A stretch of DNA of 64,000 nucleotides from Liolophura sinensis. Lineage: Eukaryota > Mollusca > Polyplacophora > Chitonida > Chitonidae. A program made the translations under genes and the position numbers. Shown here piece after piece: positions 23,818-36,187 of this stretch. Location of the stretch: the NCBI RefSeq assembly GCF_032854445.1, contig NC_088302.1, positions 53,472,046 through 53,536,045 on the forward strand, given 5' to 3'. A model generated the notes under the pieces. It saw only the letters and a list, made by a program, of their open reading frames with translations, was not told the DNA's origin and searched no databases. How positions within the stretch are numbered: position 1 is the first letter of the stretch; every line of letters starts with the position of its first letter.

Positions 23818-24480
23818 TTGTTACATGTGACCCCTGTTTAGATTGTGAAGCCTGGATGGCTTATTAGGCCTTGACAGGTTGTAACATGTGGCCCCTGTTT
23901 AGGTTGTAAAGTGTGGATGGCTTATTTGGCCTTGACGGGTTGTTACATGTGGCCCTTGATTAGGTTGTAAAGCCTGGATGGCTTATTAGGCCTTGACGGT
24001 TTGTTACATGTGGCCCCTGTTTAGGTTGTGAAGCCCAGATGGCTTAATAGGCCTTGACGGGTTGTTACATGTGGCCCTTGTTTAGGTTGTAAAGCGTGGA
24101 TGGCTTATTAGGCCTCGACAGGTTGTCACATGTGGCCCCTGTTTAGGTTGTGAGGCCTGGATGGCTTATTAGGCCTTGACAGGTTTTTACGTGTGGCCCC
24201 TGTTTAGGTTGTAAAGCGTGGATGGCTTATTAGGGCTTGACAGGTTGTAACATGTGGCCCCTGTGTAGGTTGTAAAGCCCGGATGGCTTATTAGGGCTTG
24301 ACAGATTGTTACATGTGGCCCCTGTGTAGGTTGTAAAGCCCGGATGGCTTATTAGGGCTTAACAGGTTGTTACATGTGGCCCCTGTTTAGGTTGTAAAGC
24401 CTGGATGGCTTATTAGGGCTTGACGGGTTGTTAGATGTGGCCCCTGTGTAGGTTGTGAGGCGTGGATGGCTTATTAGGCC
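23818..24480. repeat. Minisatellite, 61-bp unit
   Basis: About 11 copies spaced 61 bp (ACATGTG at 23823, 23884, 23945 and 24006) containing GGCCCCTGTTTAGGTTGTAA, AGCCTGGATGGCTTATTAGG and CTTGACAGGTTGTTACATGT. Shorter degenerate relatives run from about 23690. Confidence 0.93.
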
Positions 24481-26438
24481 TTGATGCTACATGTAGGCTA
24501 TGATCGGCTGTTCAGCCTTGATGGATTGTTACATATGTAGTTGTGGCTGAGCTGTTCATTCTTTTTATTTTGATGAGTTATAATTAGTCCGTAAGATATG
24601 GAATCTATGTTATACATAGATAAGCTGCAGAATATGATAATCTAAGTAAAACTCAACAGGTCTCTTAAAATATGAATGTTTGAGCTCTTACATGTAGGCC
24701 GTCTTATTGATCTTGAAACATGTAACACTGGCTGAATTCTCTGAAAGAGCATGGTCGCTAGACTGAAATGTCTGTTAAAGTCAGCCTGACATTTTATCTC
24801 TTCTCCAGTTAAATTGAAGCTTGAAGCTCTCTGGTCTTTTTTTTAAACCTTTTTTTTTAAACCTTTTTTTTTTTTTTATCTTTTTTTATCTTTTTTTTAT
24901 ATTTAGCAATAAGTTGTGGTTCAGTTTAAAGAGGCAGGAATATGACGAGGCTGAACGGAATCTGGTGCATCTTGACGGTAGTTTAAGACCAGAGGCCCTG
25001 TGAAACAGAGTAGTGACAAGGAAGTGCCAGTTGTATTATAGAGCCATTCAATAATGTGTGTCCTGCATTGTAGCTTCTGGCAGACACTTACTGTAGTTAT
25101 CCACCAGCATCTTCTATCAAGTCTAGGTCATGTATTCAGTTTGTTGACTGACAGTCACTTTCTTTAGAGCCTGTCTGCCTGCCTGTCAGACTGTATAGTG
25201 TACTATACCTCAGCAGCTGATATGCGCAGTCTCATTCAGGCAAGAGCGTGCTACAGTCAGCCAGACAGCCATAGCAGTGGTTATTGACTGAGGACATGTG
25301 TAGTGTGTGTGAGTGAGGGTACAGACTGTGAGGCCACCCTGGACAGCTAAGCAGTACAACCCAGCTCTCTTCAGCACACACGCACACACCATGTGTGTCC
25401 ATGTGACCCTGCCTGGGGGAGAGGGACTTGCCATAGCCTGTCCCATTCCTGCCCTGCCTGCACTAGGAGCTCACTGACACCTGACTTACACCACACAGGT
25501 AAATGGATCACTAAGCCAGCTAGCACTTGAGTACAAAGCCCTGGCAACTATGTCAAGATATTAGTATATCCTGTGTGTAAGAGAGTGTGTACATGTAATG
25601 ACCACTAGCTGTCGGGGGTCCCAATACTGTACAGAGTGATTTTATGTTCAGTACAACTTCAGAAGACAGCAGTGAGACAGTTTTTGTGGGACAAGGATGG
25701 TATGGATTCAGTGAGCTCATGGATATACCTAAACATTAAAACACCGCACTCTCTCTCGAAACCTGAACATCTGGATAGCACCGGAATCTACAGTGGGACA
25801 GTCCCTCCAGCTGATATTAACCTGGGATGTGTTACAGCTGTGACAGTTAGTTCTATGAGGGCATAGAGGGTATCTCCAGCTGAAATCCCCTCATGTTACT
25901 GTAGTTGTTGTGGTGACAAGTGTGCCCTGGGCTCCAGAAGAGTGGATACTTTTTTCTCTTCATCTGAACACCTGGATACCTGCGTAAGCCCACTTGGGCA
26001 CACTCCATTGCTTCAACTGAAAATGTTGTTGTTTTGACGACTGTCACAGTTTTCAGAAGCGGCCACAGGTTTTCATGTATTCTACTTTGTCTGAGTCTGA
26101 GAGCTTTTGTTGGTACAGCATACAGTGAGTGTCAGTAGATGGTGGATACCTGGGCTGGTCAGGTGTGAAATGTGTGTTACCTGTCACACAGTGTATGGCC
26201 TGACTCGTTAGTATGATGTGGATTCACCTGAGGAGCTGCAGGAAGGAGCTGTTAGATGGCAGCTTGTGGGATATATACGCCAGGACACTGCGTGATAGCT
26301 CTCCTTTTGTGATGTTTTCATAATGGTGACTTAATTGACATCGCCTTATGAACGTCATTTTTTGGTTGAAATTTTTCAGTTTTGATTTCATGATAGACAT
26401 GCAGGTATATTGGCATCAGTGTGAACTTAGGCAACAGT

Positions 26439-26807
26439 ATGCCTTCTAAACTCTTTAAATTTTTACGCCGGAGCAAATTAAAGCGTAAGGCTTGTAGCAC
26501 AGATGCTCTTGCAGGGAACCCAAATTTGTACAACTTTGATGACAGTCTTAAGCGGTCACCCCCAAATCCTAGGACTTTCTCAGAGAGGCGGCGTGCGTGT
26601 AGCTTTGGGGAAGGCATTCATACCCGCTACAGAAATGGGCATGCAAACGGCAGTGTGGACGATAGCATCAGCTCTGGAAATAGTGGCTCAGCCTCCGCTA
26701 ATTCCCTGCTGACCAGGCGCAATAAAGCCAAATCTTATGATGTGATACAAGTCACGGAGCTTGAGGAAGACTTCTCTGTCCCTTCCTCTCCTATTCACTC
26801 TCTCTTG
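26439..26807 (+). CDS. MCTP: MCTP first coding exon (basic N-terminal region)
   Basis: ATG at 26439 (A at -3) opens 123 codons, ending exactly on a codon boundary at a good donor, TTG|GTAAGT. The peptide starts MPSKLFKFLRRSKLKRKACS and is strongly basic, then Ser/Asn/Arg-rich with repeated RRxxS-like sites (RRRACSF, RRNKAKSYD) and an acidic patch (TELEEDF). MCTP proteins have a long, poorly conserved, basic and Ser-rich cytosolic N-terminus before C2A, which fits. The phase-0 end matches the phase-0 start of the C2A exon at 36082. The peptide itself has no diagnostic motif, so the link to MCTP rests on position, strand and phase. It could be one of several alternative first exons. Confidence 0.75.
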
Positions 26808-26889
26808 GTAAGTGACCTCAGTCCATGCAGCCCAGAGTAAATGTCCATATGAAAGTGGTAATATGCAAAATTAAATATCTGGTCATAGT

Positions 26890-27440
26890 TTTTTCAGTCA
26901 AATACAATAAAATTTGTGTACACATAGCTTGTCAGTGAAAGACAAACTAAATTTGTGTACACTTACATGTAGTTTGTCAGAGAAATACCAAGTAAATATA
27001 TGTGTACACATAAATGCAAGTTTTCAGTGAGGTACAAAATAAGTAGGTGTACACATAGCCTGTAAGTGAAATACGAAATACATATGTGTATATATGTATA
27101 TGTTTACATGGACTGTCAGTAAAATACAAAATATACATGTGTATCATTTTTGTGTACACATTGGCTGTGAGTGAAATGGAAAATATATGTGTATATCAGT
27201 TTTATGAACACCTGGACTGTCAGTAAAATGGAAAATGTGTATCTCCTGTACACATAAGTTGTGATGGCCAACATAGTAATTGAATGTACATTGTACAGAC
27301 AGCTCCATGAAATTAAAACCATTAGTATGTGTGGACATCTAGGTTTTCAGCGATGAAACCTAAGTTACACATAGCGTTCCAAATTACATATGTGTAGGAT
27401 GGCAGTTAAATACAAAATGAATATGTGTAGGACCTGAAAA
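26890..27440. repeat. Degenerate minisatellite with GTGTACAC palindromes
   Basis: About 11 loose copies of a 39-46-bp unit built on GTGTACACATAG, CTGTCAGTGAAATAC and AAAATATAT. It starts only about 80 bp after the MCTP exon donor. Confidence 0.75.
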
Positions 27441-27462
27441 TCAATTTCTGTACACATCTGCA

Positions 27463-27598
27463 GCCACTTTCACAAAGCGGGGTACGACATTTATTCATCG
27501 TACATTTGTTGTATGATCTTTTGTACGTAGCTATTAACATACCATTGTCCTATATTATGTGCGATATCGTAGAAATACAACATTTTTGTGAAAGTGGC
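27463..27598. mobile_element. Short foldback MITE
   Basis: Ends GCCACTTTCACAAA (from 27463) and TTTGTGAAAGTGGC (to 27598) form 14-bp terminal inverted repeats of an element of about 136 bp with no coding capacity. CTGTAC occurs on both sides, but the target duplication is not clear. Confidence 0.65.
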
Positions 27599-29689
27599 CC
27601 CTGTACTCCTCCTTCCTGTTATAACCTTGTCTTGTGATAAAGGATATATTTCATATTTAGTCTTCATGTGTTAGAATCACGCATGAGTCAGTTTCCTTCC
27701 TTGTCTCAATTATTTCACTGGTAAAGGTCACTTTCAATAAAGAGCTTTTTTCAGCTAGAAAATGTGGACGAATGCTGACATTTCTATTTGATTGAATTAA
27801 ATATTGGGTTTCTTTTATGAATCTGCCTTGGAAGTCCTAGTCTAGCTGTACGTTTTGGTTGGCTGAAGCAGTGTATATTTTGACTTCTTATCAGATCAAA
27901 ATGGGCAAATCAAATTTTGTGATAAATCATGTAGAGATTAATTCATGTAGTGTGTTAGGAAATACCCAGGAGGCAACTAGCTGCCCCGTGTGTGCGTAAA
28001 TTAAGCAGCATGAGTCTATACTCTTTATTAAGTGCTTTTCAAACATTTATCTACACTGGTCTCCTATTATGTCCTGGACAGCAGCCATTAACTATACAGG
28101 AGTCTATACCCTGTGGAAAGGTTTACATTGAAGTGCTGATTCAAAGACTTTGTCATGGTGCATGTTTGACATACAAGTAACCTACATGTACTGAGGGACT
28201 TTTTTGTGTTGGGTTGGCTTTGTTTTATCCTGTAATTAGCTCAGATAGCCTTGATGACATCAGATTCTGAAGACAGTTATTCCCATAGCGACAATGCCAA
28301 ACAACCATGAACATCTTTAAACATCAGGGTTCTTTAAACAAATAGCTAGCATTCATTGCCTTTCACAATTTAGTATTCATCAGATACCATGTTTGTTGAT
28401 CATAACATGTGTTATATGTCTGTCTGTTTAGAGGGATTAAGCAAGGTCATAAAAATTAGCATGTACATGTTATGGTTTAACTGTCTTAATTTTACGTGGA
28501 AGCCAATGTGTAGACTAGGAACAAAAATATTATCTGTGGTGGATCCCAGCACTACCGTGATTGTAGGTACATGTGATTGTCCACAGCCTTCTGACAACAA
28601 AGTCTGTAATGAAAGGCTTCCTCATTCATCATAGTCACACCCTGATAAACATTTCTAGGATAATTCATCACATCTTATGTTTAATGTCATAAATGGATAA
28701 CAGGAGTTTGTTCTCCTTTTCATTAGCATTATCGCGCATTCTGGGATTCAGGCAATGTTCACTTGGCATGTGTTATTTTAATTCTGAACCCATACACTTT
28801 AATACTCCTGTCACGTCACATTTTCAAAGCCATTTCAAAGCTTGTGTAGATTCAGAGCTTATATGAGAATATCGCATAAAACCAATCAAATAAAAGGACT
28901 GCACAGAATTTCAAAAATATGCAGAACCTATTCCTTTCACTTCAGTCTGGGGGCATTTTTATTTGAGGCACACATCTTCCAATTGGAGAACCTTTGCAGT
29001 CGGATTCAGATTTAGTGTTGGTCTCTGTGCAGCAAATCAGAACTGCTGGTAATTCACCTGTGTGTTGATTGCAAAATTCCAGTACAGGTGATATTGGGGG
29101 TCAGGGTGTGAACACCTGACCCAGTTTTGTGTCCTAGCTGTCAGAATATATGCATTCATTCTAGCTGTCACAAAAGCTAGCTCTGGATCAGTGACAAACC
29201 ATGACAAAAAAGAGAGTTGTATACCTATAAGAATAGAAGGAGAAGCCTGCATTGACCATAAGGACAAAAGAGGTCTCATGTTTAGCCCCCAGGTTTTTGT
29301 ACACATAATTGTACTTTACATGATAGCCGGTTGTTAAAACCAAAACGAATAGAAATCTTTGTGGAAACATTTATAGCTTAGCACTGTGGCCAGTATTCCT
29401 TAAATAGGTTGTATAGCCTTTCTTGTCCAGTGCCAAACAAACTAATAAAAAATCCTTCAACAAAAATAACAAAGGCTTAGCCTGGTTGGCATAAGGTTTA
29501 TTCACTGTTACTGTTGCCTTGTTAACAAAGTGTTAAAAAATATAAAGGTGAAAGGAACCAAAGCCATGTAATACCAGCCAGGTGAGTTTTGCCTTGTAAA
29601 TCTTCTGCACTCTTCTGTTAGAAGGTAAACGTGATAAAATGGTGTAAAATCACCAATACCTTAGCACACTGGCCAGCATATGTGACTTA

Positions 29690-29906
29690 CTGTAATTCTT
29701 CAACCTTTTTGCATGTTTGCAAGGTGTGTGTTTAGGCATATTCTGAGGGCATTATTCTGTGCAGACTGATAAAATTATACTTTTTGTGAAGCCCTGAAAT
29801 TGGCCAACCCAACCAAGGTAGTTGTGTCTTCAAAATCAAATGAAAAAGGTGCATAAATTTCACAGAAAGTTGCTCTTTCATATGCGAAAAGGTTGAGGAA
29901 TTAGGG
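29690..29906 (-). mobile_element. MITE with about 26-bp inverted ends, TA target
   Basis: 217 bp. The left end CTGTAATTCTTCAACC and the right end GGTTGAGGAATTAGGG are imperfect inverted repeats continuing for about 25 bp, flanked by TA on both sides. Related copies in the opposite orientation are at 35492-35769 and 47315-47510. The TA target suggests mobilisation by a Tc1/mariner-type transposase; none with these ends is present here. Confidence 0.75.
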
Positions 29907-30009
29907 TAATAGCATTATGATGCCTGATCAACAGCTGGTTACAAAAACATGTTTGGGATGGCCTAATAAAGACCTTGTACATGTAGATATATATAATTCC
30001 CAGAGGACT

Positions 30010-30105
30010 ATACACAGAGGATAAGTTATTGACACAGAGGATAAGTCATTGACATAGATGAAAAATCATTGACACAGATGAAAAATCATTGACACAGATG
30101 AAATC
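30010..30105. repeat. Minisatellite, 20-bp unit
   Basis: About five copies of GACACAGATGAAAAATCATT; the first two are variants with GGATAAGTCATT. Confidence 0.85.
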
Positions 30106-30489
30106 ACTACCGTTCCTTGTACAATATTTTTATGCCTCTATGTTTGTACGAGTGGTGACTGTTTTGCTGACAAAAATCTGTACTGAATCAGTAAAATTGT
30201 CCCAGCTGTCTAAAGGATGTTTTCATTACCCTTTGCATTCCTTTATGTGTACTACAGAATTACCTGTGGTCACATCACTATTCTGCTTTTGGATATCTTA
30301 ATTGTGCCCAAAATGTATACGTTTAACATAATTTGTTCCTGGATAAAAATAGTTTTCTCTTCAAATCATGATCACAATCTTCATTGCAGCAAAGTGCCTG
30401 AAATAAATTGGTTATAAAATTTATGGTTGCCACTGATGAATCTGAATGAAAGTCTGGAGTTGTTTGTTATTAGAAAAGTAGTACACATA

Positions 30490-32147
30490 CAGTCATGGAA
30501 AAAATTATTAGACCACTCATATTTTCTTTGGTTTCTTGTTCATTTTAATGCCTGGCAACCCTAAAGGTGTATTAACCGAAGATTACAATGAATACGACAA
30601 AAATCCAGCTGATTCCATAATACTTTGTCGCATTTGATATGCTTTAAGGTCAGTTGTATTCCTAGGGTGTATGCGAGGCAATTTCATGCTTTCCATTTAC
30701 ATGCAGACTTACATACAGAGTGGTTTCCTGTTTACATGTAGGCTTACATAAATAGGGGTCTCTTGTTTATATATTAAGACGCAGCACAACTCGGTAGTTG
30801 TCAGCTCTCATAATGCCTAAAACGAAAGAATTATGTGGAGCCAGAAAGGCAGCCATCTTGGCACAGCTGGATACTGGATTGAGCGAGCGACAAGTGGCCA
30901 AAAAACTGAAGATCTCTAAGACAACAGTTCATTACACCAAGAAAAAGCAAGCCGAACATGGTACTACAAAACTGCTAGCTGGTCGAGGCAGGAAACGTCT
31001 TTCTACCCCATGAGATGACCGAGCACTCATTCGGTCCTGTATCAAGAATCGTCGTCAGACCTCCAGAGACCTTAGAAATGAGTGGGCATTGTCAACAAAT
31101 GTGACTTGTTCAGCAAGAACAGTTCGAAACCGACTTCTTGAAGCTGGTCTAAAGTCGCTCAGGGCACGGAAGAAGCCCTTCATCAACGAGAGGCAGCGGA
31201 AGGCCCGCTTGCGTTTTGCGAGGGATCACAAGAATTGGACTGTTGATGATTGGGCTAAAGTTCTCTTCAGTGATGAATCCAATTTTGAGTTGATGCCTAC
31301 TCCAGCCAACTCACTGGTTAGGAGGAAGCCTGGGGAAGCCTACAAACCAGACTGCCTTGCTCCTACTGTAAAGCATGGGGGTGGATCAGTGATGATCTGG
31401 GGTTGTTTCAGTATGGGTGGAACAGGACAGATGCAGTTGTGTGAAGGGAGAATGAACCAAGTCACATACAGAGCTACTCTTGAAAACAGTCTTCTTCCAT
31501 CAGCTGCTAAACTCTTTCCTGGCTCGAATGACTGGATTTTCCAACAAGACAATGCCCCTTGCCACACGGCAAGGTCAGTTAAAACCTGGATAGAGAACCG
31601 GAACATTCGAACCATGAATTGGCCTGCTCAGTCACCTGATCTGAATCCAACTGAAAACCTGTGGAATATTATCAAGTTCAAAATGGAGAACCACAAGCCC
31701 AAAAACAAAGCAAATTTGTTCGAATTTTTGCAACAGGAATGGGCTGCTGTGACCGCAGGGCAATGTAACAAACTGGTGGAGAGCATGCCAGGGCGAATGG
31801 CTGCAGTCATCAAAAACAATGGGCTTGCAATCAAGTACTAACTCCCGAGTGAGACTGAGAGTCATGTGACTACGTGACTAGGAGACAGGAGAAAAAATGA
31901 AATGCCAAAATGTTTTTGAGAATACAGTTGCCACATCTACAGATGTATGAACTTAAGTGATTTTGGTCATTGTCAAGAAAGTCATAGAGAACTGATAGAT
32001 ATCACCTCTTAAATAAAACCCTTATGAACTATTTCTGTTTTCATCACTTTCTCTGCCCAAACAAATGTTCCTTCAGTTGTGCAAGGTTTTAAAATGAACA
32101 AGAAATGGGAGAAAGCAAGGGTGGTCTAATAATTTTTTCCATGACTG
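30490..32147 (+). mobile_element. Tc1/mariner-like transposon, copy 1
   Basis: 1658 bp flanked by TA dinucleotides (30488-30489 and 32148-32149). The inverted ends start CAGTCATGGAAAAAATTATT and are identical for 27 bp, with a further shared TTTCTTGTTCATTTTAA some 16 bp inside. It contains one transposase frame with a single stop (30813-31841). It matches the element at 38001-39658 in length and in all sequence I compared, in opposite orientation. Confidence 0.96.
30813..31841 (+). pseudogene. Tc1-type DD34E transposase with one in-frame TGA
   Basis: The frame has 342 codons plus stop, the usual Tc1 length (about 340). The N-terminus has two helix-turn-helix-type segments for end binding (GLSERQVAKKLKISKTTVHY is the first). 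The catalytic triad is complete: D154 in FSDESNF, D246 in QQDNAPCH and E281 in DLNPTENLW, with exactly 34 residues between the last two. GGGSVMIWGCFS is the typical Gly-rich segment. Codon 67 is TGA (31011-31013) where the frame otherwise runs on as DDRALIRSC; CGA to TGA by CpG decay is the simplest origin. The stop separates the DNA-binding and catalytic parts, so no full-length enzyme is expected without readthrough. Confidence 0.93.
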
Positions 32148-34069
32148 TATGTGCTAGGATATTAGTTTTATGGGGAATCTGTCCTATGTACCATGTTTTA
32201 TAACATGTGATTGATACCTTTATCGTTAATGGTCCAAGGCTGAGTGTGAAATATACGTATTGTTTTGGCCATTGGAAAGCAGATGCAGGAGGGAAGTATG
32301 AGCAGTCCTAGCGGACACATACGCTAAATTAGATTTACATGATCACATCTTGCTATATTTTGAAACTGACAGATTTACCTGTATGCTTGTACAGGTAAGT
32401 GGTATTCTGGCTGGAATTCTGTGTATTTTACCTGAAGGACAAGAAATACCCACTGATTGATGCTCTAGGAGACTTATGCATAATAAACTATCAGCCTAAT
32501 AAACTCGCTCGCAATGAAATTATGCACAGCTCAAACATTGCTTGACGAAATGTTAAATGTCAATCTATCAAATTTTACAGAAATAGGGCATGGAAATCCC
32601 ATGGTTTCAGCGGATGAGGGAAAATCCACTATAATTTATGCCCAGAGGCACCAAGCTGAGAATGATCTCGTTTACCCTGCGTTAACCAAGCGTCTACCCT
32701 AACGCAATTTCAGATGTAATTTACGCTTGCCAATTTGTGCATTTATTTATTCTTTTTTTGCCTTGGGTAGTGTAGTATTGGAAAAAAACAGCACCTGCTC
32801 TGCTTTATGCCCCTAACTCCAGGCTTGCTGTCATGTACAGATACAACTTGGTCGGATCAGTTTGTTTATGTTACACTCAATAAATTGGAGATTTGTTTTT
32901 AAGGGTGAGTTGTGTTAATGGTGTTGTCTGCATTGCTTCAGTAGCATTCCACAAGAGGTCTGGGTCTAACCACTAGACAGTGCCAGCTCCTACAGGCCTG
33001 TATTCATGGCCAGCCTAATTGATTATTATCCTAGATGAGGTTGCATTAGACTGGATCAGGTACAGCTAATGAGCATCTCTCCATTCAAAAGCCTGAAGTC
33101 TCTATCTTACCCACTATTGTCATAGGATATTAGGGATTTGCTTGAAGAGTTATTTCAAGGGATTGTGTAGGATTGTATTGGGCTCAGTGTTATTGATGAG
33201 AGGTAGGTTTTACAGGTGCTATCTGCACTTTGAGGACTGGCAATAAACAAATTTTATATGATCATTTTATTTTTTTTTATTTTCTAAACAAATAAATTTA
33301 AAACTCTAGATCACTCTTAAGTTTAGTCTCACTGTTACAATGTTTAGTTTACTAACAGTACTTCAGAGATGATCCAGTAGCAACTGTCAACATGGACATG
33401 TGCTTGCCTTTTAAGGAAGATCCATTTTTTGTGTTTATCCAACGTTTTTGTGAAAATTGCAGGTAATTAATTTGGGTCTGAGAAACATTAGTGTAATAAC
33501 TGCTATAATTTATCTTATGAATTCATTACTATCATTATATGTACAGTATGCCAAACTATTCTTCCCATAAAAACCTGTATTTCTTCAACAAAGTCAAGAT
33601 CATGATAATTACACTTGTGCTCTAGCTCTTCTCACAGTACATAGAGAAAGTGTTTTCCTGTAGTTAGATTAGAATAAGGACATGCAAACATACCTGTACA
33701 TGTAAGCAAGAATAATGTCATTGTTTTGACTAAATTAGTACTCCATATTATAAAGCTGTGACTCTTTACACATCCTGTTGACATTTTGCCTGCAGAGTGC
33801 GTGATCACACTACTGTCCACACACATTTATACATGCACCAGTAAGCCCCTGCTAACTGATTTGAAGACATTACAGTGATTTAAAGCTAGCGTGTTTAAGT
33901 TTCCACACCAAGTACTTCATCTGAAATCGGCCAAGTGCGTTATTTGATTCTGTTGAAGTGAGAATCAGTTTATTATGGGAAAATCATGCAAAGAGCTGTA
34001 TCGAGATCCTTTCAAAAGCGGTGTTTGGAGTCTGCCCTATGCTTTCATCCTAAATCAGTCATGTTCTGT

Positions 34070-34450
34070 ATTTTGAATCACTCAAATGATGTATTGTTTT
34101 TTTCATCATTCAGATATTGTATTTTGAATCAGGCAGATGCTGTATTTTGAATCAGGCAGATGCTGTATTTTGAATCAGGCAGATGCTCTATTTTGAATCA
34201 GGCAGATGCTGTATTATGAGTGAGCCATGTGCTGTATTTTGAATCAGGCAGAAGCTGTATTATTAGTGAGCAATGTGCTGTATTTTGAATTAGCCATATG
34301 CTACATGTATATTATTTTTTCATCATTCATATACTGTATTAGAGTCAGACATGTGTTGTATTTTCAGTCGGCCAAATTCTACAACATTTTGAATCAGACA
34401 GATGCTATATTATGAGTGAGCCATGTGCCGTATTTTGTATCAGCTCTTTG
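34070..34450. repeat. Minisatellite, 23-bp unit
   Basis: About 14 imperfect copies of GCTGTATTTTGAATCAGGCA plus GAT, with alternating GAGTGAGCCATGT variants. Confidence 0.8.
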
Positions 34451-34759
34451 CTGTATAAAGAAATCAGCGATTTTCTTGTATACTGAATGTTTGTATGGTG
34501 AATCACCATTATGCCACAGTTAATATGAAGTCAGGAGAAATCTGCTCCATACCTTAATTCATGAACAATCCACATAAACACTTGAGTGTTAGTAGCTACT
34601 AGATGACAAAAAATACATATATCTGTGAATGAGGCTTCAGACATCAATTTATGAACTTATATGTACATACCTGTATAATCACACACAAACCTGAAATGTC
34701 ATCAGTGATTACATCCTTATTTCATGCAACAGTTTATAAGGGAAAGGTTATGAAAGGCT

Positions 34760-34916
34760 TCAACTTCCACACACAACTCATTCCTTTCCATGTAAGCGCA
34801 CTTAATATCATTCAACTTCCACACATAACTCATTCTATGCCATGTAAGCACACTTAATATCATTCAACTTCCACACATAACTCATTCTATGCCATGTAAA
34901 CACACTTAATATCATG
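34760..34916. repeat. Tandem repeat, 52-bp unit, three copies
   Basis: Three copies of a 52-bp unit containing CAACTTCCACACATAACTCA, TTCTATGCCATGTAAGCACA and CTTAATATCATT. The first copy is slightly diverged. Confidence 0.88.
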
Positions 34917-35491
34917 CACTGGAAACGGCTTTTACAGGCTCATTTTGTACACAATTGGTGCAAAAACATAAAATTATATGGTTTGCAGGTGCCAATCCAC
35001 ATGAAGTGAGCCCATTTGTTCCAGTGGAACATGGTAATCAGAGCAGTAAAATGTACACCCATACGTGCATGGGTACATGTAGGAATATAGTGAGTGGCGC
35101 TGGTCATGCGGAAAGTTCAGTTATGTGGAACTGTGTTAAAGTCATAAGATACACGAAGCTGCGTGCATGATGTATCATGTATAGAGGGAACATACTAGAG
35201 TTGATCTCTGTTGAAAATCTAAGTGTATATGTGTGATTTGGATAAAAGAAGATGATCATCTGGTCTAATTGTGTACTGGTTGATTGCTGCACAAATACCA
35301 GGGGCCGACATAAGCCAATTGACTTTTTTGGTTTCGTTTTGGCTCAGTACTAAAGGTTAAAATTGCTATGATTTGCACAGCATTTGCACAACATATACGT
35401 GTACATCCCTTATGCTCTAGCTTTGGAATTTGCACTTGCTCATTAAATCAGATTTCAAGTTTCAAACTTACTATCAGCAGATTCACACTTA

Positions 35492-35769
35492 CCTTATTTC
35501 CTGAACCATTTCACATATGAAAGTTTTCATATTTCACATATAGTTTTCAACTTTCAGTGTGATTTATGCACATTTTAAACTTGATTTTGGAAACAAACTA
35601 CATTGGTTGGGATGGCGAATTTCAGGGCTTCATTGTAATTTTATTAGTCTACACAGAGAGTATGGTGTAAAACAAAAATAAAGTAAATAAATAGTCTACA
35701 GAGAATGATGCACTCAGAATATGCTTGAATAAACATCTTCAAACATGCGAAAAAGTTGAAGAATTACAG
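35492..35769 (+). mobile_element. MITE, second copy
   Basis: Same family as 29690-29906 in the opposite orientation, with TA on both sides. The right end GTTGAAGAATTACAG is well kept and the left end CCTTATTTCCTGAACC is diverged. Inner blocks such as GATTTATGCAC, TTGATTTTGGA and ACTACATTGGTT are shared with the 47315 copy. Confidence 0.65.
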
Positions 35770-36081
35770 TATATGCACTTATGTATTGAATTTTAAGAAC
35801 AGGGCTAGTGCAGTCTAGGTGAAGAAAATACTGCACTGCCCAACCGCGCATCCTGAAAGCAACTCATTGTACGTGGTACAAAACTTTTTTCGATAAGATG
35901 TTTGATATAAACCTTTTCTTTTGTCATCTTCTCATACATTTTTATATCGCGCATGTTAATGTTGAATTTGTCGGCATATGTAAATGCAGTTTTCAGACCC
36001 CACTGATCATATGTGACAGTCTATAGGGTTTATGCCTAACTTGAAATTGCCTAGTCTCACAGAGTGCTTTGTCTGTTCCAG

Positions 36082-36187
36082 GATGCAGCCGTTCGGCAAA
36101 GACAGTCCAGTCACCTCCAGCATCCGTTTTTCCAGTTGGACATTGTCTTAAGGGAGGGCAAGGACCTTGTGGTCAAAGACAGCTGTG
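36082..36187 (+). CDS. MCTP: MCTP exon, start of C2A domain
   Basis: Bounded by TTCCAG| and |GTGAGT. It starts in phase 0 and ends in phase 1. It encodes a linker followed by the first C2 strand and calcium loop 1, FFQLDIVLREGKDLVVKDSC. This closely resembles the opening of C2A in animal MCTP1/MCTP2 (x-L-x-I-x-L-x-x-G-x-x-L-x-x-x-D). The Asp of VVKD is the first Ca2+ ligand. MCTPs are membrane-anchored proteins with three C2 domains and two C-terminal transmembrane segments, acting as Ca2+ sensors at the ER and in vesicle traffic. The exon sits between the two inverted Tc1-like elements. Confidence 0.92.

Larger units (their letters stand above)
6054..26438. other. Intron or intergenic stretch, repeat-rich
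   Basis: No firm exon lies here; a possible one at 24907 is described in the findings. It contains SINEs, a duplicated 2.8-kb segment around a gap, and minisatellites at 10465-10920, 13545-13998, 16580-16890, 16960-20250, 21172-22133 and 23818-24480. I recognise nothing in 6406-9430, 15653-16560, 20370-21170, 22140-23740 or 24490-25200. The 25200-26438 stretch lacks obvious repeats and leads into the 26439 exon, so it may hold the promoter and 5' UTR; no TATA box or initiator can be called with confidence. Confidence 0.5.
26808..36081 (+). other. MCTP: MCTP intron (9.3 kb)
   Basis: Runs from the donor GTAAGT to the acceptor TTCCAG before 36082. It holds a degenerate 39-46-bp array (26890-27440), a foldback MITE (27463-27598), a 217-bp MITE (29690-29906), a 20-bp array (30010-30105), a Tc1-like element (30490-32147), 23-bp and 52-bp arrays (34070-34450 and 34760-34916) and a second MITE (35492-35769). 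I see nothing recognisable in 27600-29680, 32150-34060 or 34920-35490. Confidence 0.75.

Noticed and set aside
31340-31865. Antisense open frames within the Tc1-like transposase (also mirrored at 38283-38808)
   Set aside because: Shadows of the well-supported transposase frame on the other strand.
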